Origin: Amaranthus tricolor
Lineage: Eukaryota; Streptophyta; Magnoliopsida; Caryophyllales; Amaranthaceae
NCBI RefSeq assembly: GCF_026212465.1
Contig: NC_080058.1
Coordinates: 10,555,363-10,619,362 of the forward strand
Length of the DNA stretch: 64,000 nt
Reading direction: 5' to 3'
In this document: one piece after another, positions 23,704-34,316 of the stretch
Layout: every line of letters starts with the position of its first letter
How positions within the stretch are numbered: the stretch's first letter is position 1
Translations under genes and position numbers: made by a program
The notes under the pieces: generated by a model
Seen by the model: the letters and a program-made list of their open reading frames with translations, nothing else
The model's database searches: none
What the model was told of the DNA's origin: nothing

Positions 23704-25781
23704 GGTTGTTATGGAAGTCATAATGCATAATGTTAGTAAGTCAAGAGCATAATGTCAACTTATCGTCGATGGTTGATAAAGTTACTTGTCGTATTTTAAT
23801 TATAATTCTTTCTAACTTTGGAGTATGTAACAAATGATATCGCGATTCGATAACTCTATTTGCCTTATTGTTGTATAAATGTTATATTAAAATTGTAAGG
23901 CTTAGTTGTGATTAGTTATTTATAAGTAATGCGAACCGATATATTCAAAATTAGTCGATGAAAAGGAACGATTCACATATGCTTTTACTTTTAAATTAGT
24001 GAAAAGACTTATGTTGTGTTGAGTTAATGATTTTGACTTGTATTGAATGAGTCGTGTACGTGCTAGAGTAATCGAAAAACTCATGTTGAATAGGTGATAG
24101 TGGTTACTTTGGTATGTAGTTGGTATGACAAAGTAGTTAAGGGGATTTATTAGTTTTATTCCTAACTTGTATAGGTTTCCAGTTCATAAGAGGAAAATAG
24201 AACCTTAGTTGGGTGAATTTTGTAACTTTTGGTTGTGTAGTGACGTTTATAGGTACGTACACGCAGTAATTAACCCTTACATGCATCTTGCATTGTATAT
24301 TTATCGATATTGAATTGTTTTAAAACATATGTTGCACACTATCTATGAATTATCGTCGAATGAAATATCAAAGTTATTGATTATATGATTTTCAAGATTA
24401 CTGATAGAAAATAGCACTAGTATACCAAAGGCTGATAATAATTTAGAATGAGAACGATTCTCTTGTCATTAAGATTGGTTGTTATTTGTTTGAAAGGGAG
24501 CGAGTCCTTTATTAATGATATTGATTATCGTTAGTTTGAATAGTGAATTGGTTTCCTTATTGATGAGATTGATTATTGCTAGTTTGAATGGGAATGACTC
24601 CCTTGTTGATGAGTTTGACTTACGTTAGTTTGAATGGAAATGAGTCCCTTAGTGATGGAGCAAGAAAGTTGTTGGTTGTAATGGGAATGAGTCCCTTATT
24701 GATGAGATTCATATCAAACTTGTTTGGTTATTGTGACTCCACTAGATAGGGTACCCCAGTGGGTTTAGTTCCCGGAGGTAGGACCATTTGTATATGGTCG
24801 TTGTACGGGGGTGTGATCATGCTTTACCATTGGGCGCCGGTATGGCCCGTCATCGTCTTTGGTTGAGGTGTTGCCATGTGGGTCTTGCAAACCCCAATAT
24901 GGTGCCCTCTAGTCACATATGTAAATAGACATTTAAAAGTAGTTAAGCTCTTGGTTCAAGTGATACCGAAAAGTTATGAAGTCAAAAAGAAGTGAAGAAG
25001 ATGGAAATGACAGTGAAAAGTAGGAATTGATGTTTAGTGGTTATGATTAGCACCTGGAGTGTTGTGGAATCACCCTCATATTATGACACACTCTATTGAT
25101 ATTAATTATGCCTTACTATGATATGATGTTAGTTTCTGACGTGTACATGTTTGATTTGTTTGAAATGGCTCTTTCTATGATGGCCCTATGATGACACGTT
25201 TGATATTTCCGTCTTACGTTGAACAGCAGAGAGATCATAGATAGACTTAAACAGGTTATGGAGTCTCTCGTGCATTGCATATGGGGGATCGAGCGCACAA
25301 CTTATGTTTATAATAATGTTTTCATGGATTTTAACCCCAAAGTTTTATGTTTTTCTGGGTTGTATATGTTTTGAGAGGCATGCGACCTCCATTTGTATAA
25401 GTTTATTTCCGCTGCATAATTTTCTGGTTTGTATGTTTTAGTTTAAAAGTTTTGTCATTTGAAATTCAAGCGTTGACACTGGAACCACGATCCATGCTTG
25501 GCATGTTGATTCGAGAAGCCGGCGACGAATCATTCCGCCGTGATATAGTTTTGATAGGCCGTTGATGCCTTTACTTTATTAGATTCTAAATAACTTTTGT
25601 TTTTCTAAAAAGACGCACAGTATTAGGGCAGATGCTGCCGAAATTTCCACTCACCTTTTTAAAGTTAATATTTAACATTTATCTAAATTCTTTTCCTTTT
25701 CTTTTATGTAACACCCGAATTTCCTCCTGTCCTTTACGGTTTTGGTTTCGTACAAGGGGTCGGAAATTCAGGGGTGTTACA

Positions 25782-27829
25782 GATGTAATCATTTCATTCT
25801 CAATGAAATTTTTTTCATTTATCATGCCTCTTTAAAAAATAACACTTGGAATTTTTCAATATTTTTATAGTATTGCATGATGATTAGAAAAATTATGGTG
25901 AATAATCTAATTTTTTTTTCCTTTTCCCTATGGGAGAGCATGAGGTGAAAACCACTATAGTGGTGAAAACTGAAAATCAGACTGAGATATACATATTGTG
26001 CCAAAAAGTATACATACTATCTTATAGGGTACATATATTTTTTGTAAAGGAAAAGGTTCATATTATTTATAAAACTGTCATCTAAATATGTAAACATATT
26101 AAACATATATGTATACCTTTTAGTAGATATCCAATTACTTACAAAATTACCACCGAAATATGTACACCAATTAAGTTGTTATGTAGACCTATTTTCAATT
26201 TTCATTATTTTAATTGATTTCACAAGATTCAAATCTCATATACATCATATTATAATTATAATTAAACATGACTATTATGAAATCTAAGGTTTGTTTTCCA
26301 ATTTCCACTAGCATTCTTTACTAATTTAACAAGCTTAACAACCAATTCTAGATTATTCAACAAAAAAGGATAATTAAAACAAAATCTAATATAATTTTTA
26401 AAAAAAAAATCAAATATGCCACTAGAGACCAAATAAAGTGTCATTAAATCACTTTATATTGGAGCTTAAAATAAAAACTAATAATTATTACACTAAAAAT
26501 ATAAATTAGTGGCATTTTTTTAATGCCACTAAATTCAATATTGCAAAAAATTAAATTTGTTGTAGTGGGCAGTGGGTTTCATAGTTTCACTGATTGATGT
26601 GTTTGTGGTTGTGATAGTTTCACGATGAAGGAGTGGATTAATTTTAGATGCAAGAGAAAAACACCCCTCTTAGTTGCGAGTATTCATGGTTAATCAAATT
26701 AATATTATTGTATAAAAATCAGTGGAATATTGTATTATTCACAATAATTTTTTCTAAATTATTTCCCAAAAAACTTATGAATACTATTGATAAAGTGCAA
26801 AAACTTAGAAATACCATTAATAATTTCCCTATAATTTATCATCAACTCCAACATATTGACGCTACGCCATATTCATTATTTTTTTCCATTTTCTCCGTCC
26901 CTATGAGTTTGTCTCTTGACTCAGTTATGCTCAACTTGCCTTGATACATTTCCTGTGAGGTAGCTTGTTTCTTGGAGCACATTAGAAATAATCTCCTCTA
27001 CCCCATTATAGTTAAAGTACACATAAAGGCATGTCAGACATGGGTAAAAATTAAAGTTGAAGCAACTGCAAATAAAATCGGCTACATGATATTTCGACCC
27101 GACTTATTCAAATACTCGAAATCCGAGTACCCACATTAATTCGTAAGCTTAATATAATTAAACTTGCTAAGAGCATGAGTTGTAAATTGTATCTTAGTTG
27201 ATGACAAGTTCAGTTATAAATTAGTTCTTCCTATTTTATTTTGTTGTATTTTCTTAAAGATATGTCAAATAGAAGCTACTATTTACTAATAGTAAGCAGG
27301 TCCATATAGTGCAAAATATAAAAGAGACCCTTAAAATCTTAAAATTGTAATAAATAATATAATACTTTTTTTATTTTATACTGTTGTTATTTTAACAATT
27401 TTATAAAAATGACTTTATAAGTCATATTACATTACAAAAAATGTAAATTATATCTAAGTAATTCAAGTTAAAATCAACATTATACACAAAAATTAATTTT
27501 TTGAACCCTGAAAAATTTAAAGCACTCGCGATAGCTCGCTTTGTCTTCCTAGTAGACGGCAATGATCGTAAGCTTTATATAATCAAACTTACTAAGAGAG
27601 CGTATATATTAGTTAATAATTTGAGTTCCAAATTCATTCTGAACCTCTGGTATTCAATAGTCATTAGTCAGTAGTATGGATATTGTTCGTTGAAAATCGA
27701 GTTAGAATCCTCTTTATTACTTAAAACGTAATGAAGAGTCCATTACATTATCTAATAGTTAGAATTAGTTGATGGAGCAATAAAGAGAATCCTAATAATT
27801 AAAAACCACCTTGTGTGATGGTTTACAAC
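25782..27829. other. AT-rich intergenic, possible CACTA-like 3' end at 26567
   Basis: At 26497-26567 there is a GTGGCATT...AATGCCAC hairpin and then TTGTTGTAGTG, the mirror of a CACTACAAC end. I could not pair it with a left end or a 3-bp duplication. The rest holds no gene I recognise; 27130-27300 and 27560-27660 are relatives of the CCT3 3' flank. Confidence 0.4.
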
Positions 27830-28273
27830 TAGGGATGGTCATGGGTCCAAGACCCTATTGGACATGCTCCGGACCCGCCGTTTTTTAAGGGTTTGGATCT
27901 TAATTTTTGAGACCCATCGAATTCAACTGTTTTTACTTATGCATTTAGACAATGTTTGGTTTTTAGTTATGCATTTAGACAAATGTTTTTACGTTTTAGT
28001 AATTATTTTGTATTTGAATTTCATGAACTCGAACAAGTGTTTGTAATACGATAATAAATTGCTTACTAAAATACAAAAAGACTCGCAAAAGGTTCAAGTT
28101 TTACAAATCAAAGAGATTTTGTTTAAGACCCATTAAAGACCCTAGACCCGTCAGATTAGGAGGTCTGGGTCTGAAAATTTTGGACCCTTAGTATCCGAAT
28201 CCGAATCTGAATCTATAAAAAATAAAAGAGTTCGGATCCGAATCTGGGCAGACCCGCCCCATAACCATCCGTA
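27830..28273. mobile_element. hAT-type non-autonomous element, 444 bp
   Basis: The inverted ends TAGGGATGGTCATGGG and CCCATAACCATCCGTA are flanked by an 8-bp duplication TTTACAAC/CTTACAAC (27822-27829, 28274-28281; 7 of 8 match). GGGTC/GACCC words fill the interior. No transposase is present. Confidence 0.75.
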
Positions 28274-28403
28274 CTTACAACATAAAGTTAACAGTGTAAC
28301 AAAGTATTTTTGGCTTCTTTCGTGATTCTCGTTGCACCTCAGAACATGGAAGGTGGAATTCAATTAGCTATTCGTGAATCATGTGTTCTTAAGTTTGTAT
28401 ACA

Positions 28404-28665
28404 TACTTTCTGCTATTTTACCCATTAATTCCATTTCTTTTTTTTATCACTATTTACTTATATTTATTTTTAATTTGTATTTTATTCTTAATCTATAAGT
28501 TAAAACATAGTCATATAAGATCTTTTTTGATTTGTCTCAACACATTGATTATTAATATCAACTTTTTATAATTTTTGATTAAAAACAATTAGAGATATTA
28601 AGAGTTAAATTATCGTCATGATAAGTGTGAAAAACTACATGGGACTAATAAGTTGAAAAAAAGTT
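28404..28665. mobile_element. Stowaway-like MITE, worn
   Basis: The core (about 28465-28600) matches the core of the MITE at 31546-31797, including ATTTGTATTTTATTCTTAAT and AATTAGAGATATTAAG. The terminal repeats are poorly preserved. Confidence 0.4.
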
Positions 28666-28701
28666 AACATTTACAAGTACAATTGAAGTGATGTTTGAGG
28701 G

Positions 28702-29686
28702 TAGAGGTGTTCATTCGGGTGATCAGGTCGGTTTCGGACGGGTGTCATTCGGTTCGGTTGCATTTCAGATTGGTTATTTTTCGGCTGTGTGTTATAACGG
28801 GTCACACTCGGGTTGAGTCGGTTAGTCACGGTTCGGTTGGAGATCGGTTATTCAAGCAATCGGGTTAGCATCAGTTCGATGTCGGTTGAAGTTCGTGTCG
28901 AGTGTCAATCGGTCTCGGGTTGTCATCGATTACTAATTGGTTCGGTTTTGTCGGGTACAGATCGGGTTCGAGATTTTTTTTGAAAGCAAATTCAGCTACG
29001 TATTACTAATTACTATCGATCGAATAAATGTCAAATCAAGTTGTTAGTCAATTTTTAATTGATGACAAGATTCCCTTTATTTAAAGCAAAATAGTTAAAA
29101 TGCAAATCAATTAGTAATCATTATTACTTTGTTACTTTTACTTGTTTGACCAGAAATTAAAATTATAAAATTCTATCAATATTCATCTAATTCGATTAAA
29201 AGTAGTTAAATAAGCATTGACCATTGATTATAAACTCTAAATATAGGAAACCATGTATTTATAAAATTTAATTTATTAAAATATCTAACACTTTATTAGA
29301 TTAACAAATGAGATGATTGAATATGAGTCTATCATACCTCTATGTTAAAAATTGGTTCAGGTTTATAGCAGTTCGATCTGAAATTCGTTCGGGTTAAGTC
29401 GGTTTTAGTCGGATAGAATTTAGTTTCGAGTATGATTCGGGTCGGATAAGACTCGGGTCGGTCATTATTAGGTTCGGGTAATCTCGATTAACGGTTATGT
29501 CTTGGTTACAAAAATCGGTTACAGCTCGGGTTCAGCTTTCCCATTTTCGGTTGTCAACCGGTTCGAGTACAATTTCGGTTCGAGTACTGTCGGTTCGATA
29601 AACCAAAAAAAGGAACACATTTTCGGGTCGGTTTACTTTCGGTTTCGGTTCGGATTTTTGGGTCGGGTAACTTTTGAACAGCTCTA
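28702..29686. mobile_element. hAT-type non-autonomous element, 985 bp
   Basis: The inverted ends TAGAGGTGTTCA and TGAACAGCTCTA are flanked by a perfect 8-bp duplication TTTGAGGG (28694-28701, 29687-29694). The interior is made of degenerate CGGTTCGGGTCGG repeats at both ends around an AT-rich core. No transposase is present. It is a clear member of the hAT superfamily by end sequence and duplication length. Confidence 0.85.
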
Positions 29687-30048
29687 TTTGAGGGCGTAGG
29701 AAAAAGGAACAAGTAAATAACATTAAAAGAAAAGCTAAATGCATATATTCCTCCCTCCTGATAAATTAGTAGCAAAGATAAATATGATTTTTTTTTTTAG
29801 AAAAAATGGAGATATTTGGTAATAAAAAAAAGGAAAGAAAAATTGTGTGGTTGAAATTAAAAGATAGTTAAAATGAATGAATGAATGAATGAGATTAGAA
29901 TAAAAGCAATAAGTTATTGTCTTAAAATAAAAATAATGCAAAATAATTGTAACGGACCAAAATAACAAATAATTCTAAATGAATGGGAGTAAAGTCTAGA
30001 AATAAAATTAAAAAATTTGAATCATTTTCAGCAAAAAAAATATTTAAA

Positions 30049-30277
30049 AAATCTTAAAATAGGCATGAGATAAACTTATTTCTTAAAATAAGCATGAATT
30101 TACTAGAGCTGAGGTTTGAGATTGTTCATTGTTACCAACGGCGAACAAAGAGGCTGGTACAAAAAAGTCGAGTTATTTGTTCACAGTTAGTACTATTGAA
30201 CAAAGACTTGGGATTTTTTTTGGAAAATTCGTGCTTATTTTAAAAAATAAGTTTATTCCATATCTATTTTAAGATTT
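30049..30277. mobile_element. MITE-like element with 50-bp terminal repeats
   Basis: 30049-30100 is the imperfect reverse complement of 30227-30277 (core AATAAGCATGAATT against its complement). The interior has GGCGAACAAAG and TTGTTCACAGTTAGTA words reminiscent of the element at 8071-8254, so the two may be one family. Confidence 0.6.
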
Positions 30278-30395
30278 ATTTTTTCTTAATTGAATCAAAT
30301 TTTCATAAAATTATACCTCCACTATCCCTCTCTTTCATTATTATCTTTGATTTTGAGCAATTCATCGAACTTTCATCATTTTTATTTTTAGATAA

Positions 30396-30686
30396 TACTT
30401 CCTTCGAACCAATTTAGTTGTCACATTTTCTTATTTGGCAAATTCATATCAATTGTCACATTTTCCTTGTTTGTCAATCTTTTTTTACCTAAGTACCCTT
30501 AGTTCACACACGTAATTACGAATATACCTCCATATACCCTACTTATTCAAACTAATTAATTAAATAACCCTTCACTACCTACCCTTCACTACTTACCCAA
30601 CTATTACCTTTTTAATGGACTCCACACCACCCTTAATAGCCTTGTCCAAGCAAATGGGACAACTAAATTAATTTGGAGGGGATAGT
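30396..30686. mobile_element. Stowaway-like MITE
   Basis: Terminal inverted repeats TACTTCCTTCGAACCAATTT...TAGTTGTCAC against GGGACAACTAAATTAATTTG...GATAGT. This is the CTCCCTCCGTTCC-type end. About 290 bp, no coding capacity. Confidence 0.65.
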
Positions 30687-30899
30687 TTATCACTTTTTTT
30701 TAATATTATATATCTATTTTAACTCTTTTTAATTTATTTATATAATTAATTCGCTTTAATTATTTGTTACCGAATATCCTCTTAAAGAACTTTTATTTTC
30801 TCTTATAATTTTAGAGGGACGAAATTCAATAAAAACAGTTGAAAGAATATTAGACAAGTGGATGCACTATTTGATAGTACTGCCAAGTGTGTTTGGACG

Positions 30900-31220
30900 T
30901 ACTTCTTCCGTTTCATAATAGTTATATTTTTCGTTTGTGGCAATTTTATATCACTTGCTACATTTTTATTTTTAGTAATAAAACAACCATATAAATATCT
31001 ATTTTACCTCAATTTTTATCCTATTCTATACATCATTAACTTTTATATCTACTATATAAATATCTACTTTACCCCTATTTTTAGTACAGAAGTTGTTTTT
31101 TTTTTTCATGTTCAATTTAGTTAAAATGAAGAGTATAATTATCTTTTACATGTTGTATCCACCTTTTCTTAATTCTTGTACCCATGCAAATATAGTAATA
31201 AAAACATAACAGAGGAAGTA
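30900..31220. mobile_element. Stowaway-like MITE
   Basis: TACTTCTTCCGTTTCATAAT at the left end pairs with ATAACAGAGGAAGTA at the right end. It is AT-rich and non-coding, about 320 bp. Confidence 0.6.
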
Positions 31221-31545
31221 TTTTAATAACTCCCACAAAAACTTTTCTGAAAATGGAGAAGAAGACACATTTTAATCCTATGACAATTTGTGATCTTTTG
31301 GTTGTGTAAGGTTGTTCGGGAAAGTTTGAGCAACTAGTTAATATTGGGAAATTTTTTTTTTAAAAAAGTATGGTAGAGTAATATACGTAAAATTTTACAT
31401 TAATTATAGAAAACTGATTCTAGAAAAATTGGTGAACATAATTCCACTTACTCACATATTTCAAACAACTAATTTAATGGGTCGATATGATCCTATTAAT
31501 TCCTATATTTCTAACAACTAACTAAAATAACTTAATCTTAAATAA

Positions 31546-31797
31546 TACTCTCTTCAATTCAGCACTAACGTTTTATTTGCTTTTTGGACACTATTTATCT
31601 CTTGCTCTTAATTTGTATTTTATTATTAATCTACAAGTTACAATATAATCATTTGGGATCTTGTTTGATTCGACTTAATGCAAGGATTATTTATATCAAC
31701 TTTCCATAATTTTTAATAATGCACAATTAGAGATATTAAGGATTAAATAAATGCGTAAAGTAAATAGGACGTTAGTGTTGAATTGAAAGAAGCAGTA
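31546..31797. mobile_element. Stowaway-like MITE
   Basis: TACTCTCTTCAATTCAGCAC at the left pairs with GTGTTGAATTGAAAGAAGCA at the right; the inverted match covers about 28 bp. Its core is related to 28404-28665. Confidence 0.7.
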
Positions 31798-32072
31798 GCT
31801 TTTTTAATTTTAAATCAAATTTCAAATTTCTCATAACTACATCAAAATCATTTTTATCCAGTTCTTAATTTTTTATCATTTTCATCTTATCTATTAATGA
31901 AGCTTTCCTAAAAACTTAACCATAATTTACTTTTTAGTTTTCCTATTTAATTTGACTTATTTTTATTTTATTTAACTTATTTTTTATGTGTTTTTGAAAA
32001 GATTTCAGTTTTTCATCTCGTATGATACCTCATATTTAATTTGAAAAAAATTAATAAACTGCTCATATTAAC

Positions 32073-32238
32073 AAGGTGCATCTTCTTTTTATGAGAGCTT
32101 ATTTGCTAAGAATTTCATACTTAAGCGTGCTTAGTAGAGAGCAATCTTAGGATGGGTGACATCTTGAAAAGTTTTTCCAGGTAAAGACTACAATGTCCAT
32201 AAGTAGTTACCAACGGTCCGAAGGGCTGGAGTGTTACA
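32073..32238 (+). mobile_element. Cassandra-type LTR remnant with 5S rRNA-like segment
   Basis: 32120-32175 resembles the 3' half of plant 5S rRNA: CTTAAGCGTGCTTAG, then AGGATGGGTGACATCTTG, the internal control region. The segment ends GGAGTGTTACA at 32238, an LTR-type terminus. Cassandra TRIM elements carry a 5S-derived pol III promoter in their LTRs. The left LTR end is not clear, so this is a partial or solo LTR. A 5S-derived SINE is the alternative. Confidence 0.55.
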
Positions 32239-32347
32239 TGTCATCTACAAGTTTCTCCAAATATCTCATTTTTTTATATTTTCACCAAGACAAAGAGAGT
32301 AATGGTGTTAGCATTAGTTATGGAATGCCAAAATAATCCTTGCTTAT

Positions 32348-32500
32348 TAAACACGAATGAAAATTTTCTGAAGCTGTTGAACAACTGATATCAAGATATC
32401 AATTTAAATTGAACTCTACAGTATGGAGCTACCCGTACTTTACATATCAAGTATTTGAAGAAAAAAAGACTCATAAGGTTGGTTTCCAAGTCCCAATTCT
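32348..32500 (+). repeat. Dispersed repeat X, copy 3 (diverged)
   Basis: It shares AACTGATATCAAGATATCAA and the following AACTCTACA ... GAAGAAA-AAGACT-ATAA order with 1510-1630. It is clearly more diverged than copies 1 and 2. It lies 313 bp left of CACTA-2. Confidence 0.6.
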
Positions 32501-32839
32501 TTTTCACATGATATTCAGTATAAATCGACAATTCAGCTGCTTCGCGACAAGGTCCGAAAAAGGATCAATGTACAGATGAGAAGCCAAGCCCACGATATTC
32601 ACCAAACGTCAAGCTCTTCATGCCTTTAGTTTATTTAGGTTGTGTGCTTTCAGATGGGAATAGAGCCGATTATAAGATCATGATCAGTCATCATAACGTG
32701 TCAAATACATAAGTGAGGTGAACTATAAATTAATATTTCATTCTATTATCAAAACTATAACTATTTCATTATGGGGTGTGTGTTCCATTTTTAATTATCT
32801 TTTGTTTTAGATACACTAATAGAAAAAACCTTATTTGTT

Positions 32840-33065
32840 GTGGTTTTATAGACATAATATGCTGCGGTTTTGACTCCAAACATTAGTGATAGCAGCAGAT
32901 GACCTATTATGTTGCGGTTTAAAATCGCACCAGAAAAATCAACCATATGCTGCGGGCCTCCTTAAAACCGTAGCATATAGTGCAAGACTATATCTTGCGG
33001 GCCTCCACAAAACCGCAGCATATAGTTTTGCACTATATGCTGCGGTTTTATGGAAGCCCGAAACA
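32840..33065. repeat. CACTA-2 left subterminal repeats
   Basis: Multiple direct and inverted copies of ATGCTGCGGTTTT / AAAACCGCAGCATAT. They match the copies near the other end and are the probable transposase-binding sites. Confidence 0.85.
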
Positions 33066-33262
33066 TATATATTACTTTTTTTTCTTTTTTCATTTAATAC
33101 TGATAAATAATCCAATAATGTACAATGTAAGCAATGATTAATCCAATGATCCAATGATAATCACCAATTATCACCAATAATCTCTTTGTAAACTCTCGAT
33201 CGTGTATATAATAATATGTACATATACAAATTAAAGTCCTAAATCTAAACTAATTTCATTAT

Positions 33263-33574
33263 TTACCAAGAACAAAAATTAGCAAGATACGCGGCAATCA
33301 TGTCTTTCAATTGGCGCATTTCTCCATCTCTCAAAGGTGGTGTTTCCCTTGGAATGTCGTATAAAACCTATAATATAATACTAAATTAAATGTTACATAA
33401 ACATTATTAGATTTTACCAATAGTAAATATATAATATTATAATTTAAGAATGTAACAAATACTTACGGCGTCAATGTTTTCGACTCCAACCTCCTTCACG
33501 GATTGTAAGATACCGTCCATGTATTTGAGAGTATAGTAGCCGCAATCAACGATATTATCAGCTTGTCGAAAGCA
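33263..33574 (-). pseudogene. Ulp1-like (C48) protease C-terminal exons in CACTA-2
   Basis: Two exons, 33574-33467 and 33367-33263, joined by gtaagt...tatag, give a C-terminal segment of about 70 residues. The first contains VDCGYYTLKYM, matching the catalytic-cysteine box (D-C-G-x-Y) of Ulp1/SENP-family proteases. The second ends in a TAA stop. The catalytic His and Asp regions are not visible upstream: the next 700 bp are tandem repeats and then DUF4216-like coding. So only the end of a protease domain remains, probably once the last part of the CACTA protein set. Function is inferred from the one motif. Confidence 0.55.
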
Positions 33575-33593
33575 CTAACAAAAAATAGATGTT

Positions 33594-34300
33594 AGTGCCA
33601 AAAAAGCTTAAAAACCCATAAAATCGCAACTTAGCACGTAATTTCTAGCATATGACTATTACTTTCAATTCTAAACACTTCAACACAATAATATATACTA
33701 AATAGTGTTGTGTGCTAAGTTTCGTGCAAAACAAACCAAGTTTGAGCTACTTTATGCGCGAAAGTCCAAAAAAGTTTAAAAACCCGTAAAATCGCAACTT
33801 AGCACGTAATTTCTAGTATATGACTATTATTTTCAATTCTAACCACTTCAACACAATAATATATACCAAATAGTGTTGTGTGCCAAGTTTCGTGCAAAAC
33901 AAACCAAGTTTGAGCTAGTTTATGCGCGAAAGTCCAAAAAAAGTTAAACAACCCATAAAATCGCAGCTTAGCACGTAATTTCTAGCATATGACTATGATT
34001 TACAATTCTAACCACTTCAACACAATAATATATACCAAATAGTGTTGTGTGCAACGTTTCATGCAATACAAACCAAGTTTGAGCTACTTTATGCGCGAAA
34101 GTGCCAAAAAAGCTTAAAAACTTTAAAATTGCAACTTACCAAGTAATATTAAGAATATGACTATGATTTACAATTCTAACCACTTCAACACAATAATATA
34201 TACCAAATAGTGTTGTATGTAAAGTTTCATGCAAAACAAACCAAGTTTGAGCTACTTTATGCACGAAAATGCCAAAAAAGCTTAAAAAACCTTAAAGTTC
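33594..34300. repeat. Tandem repeat, about 4 units of 167-170 bp
   Basis: Units start near 33621, 33788, 33958 and 34126 (at the AAATCGCAACTTAGCACGT word), and a fifth partial ends at about 34300. Each carries AAACCAAGTTTGAGCTA and TTATGCGCGAAAGT. The last unit is the most diverged. The array sits between the DUF4216-like coding and the protease exons of CACTA-2. Confidence 0.9.
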
Positions 34301-34316
34301 ATACCTTGTGAATCAC

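Larger units (their letters stand above)
22235..25781 (+). mobile_element. Solo LTR, Ty3/Gypsy chromovirus relative
   Basis: It begins TGTAACACCCC and ends GGGGTGTTACA. Long stretches (about 24690-24910 and 25480-25640) match the LTRs at 35465 and 43994. No internal retroelement domain is attached, so it is a solo LTR left by LTR-LTR recombination. The left duplication is GACAT; the right reads GA-TGT, with two bases lost relative to the empty site. About 3.3 kb once the nested insertion is removed. Confidence 0.85.

Noticed and set aside
26250..26567. A complete small CACTA element ending TAGTG
   Set aside because: Only the right-end signature and hairpin were found; no left end or 3-bp duplication, so I list it only as a possibility within the intergenic entry.
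32120..32175. A functional 5S rRNA gene
   Set aside because: Only the 3' half is similar, with many changes and an LTR-like end; it reads as a transposon-borne remnant.
33594..34300. CRISPR-like regular repeats
   Set aside because: Units are contiguous 168-bp tandem copies with no spacers, in a plant transposon.
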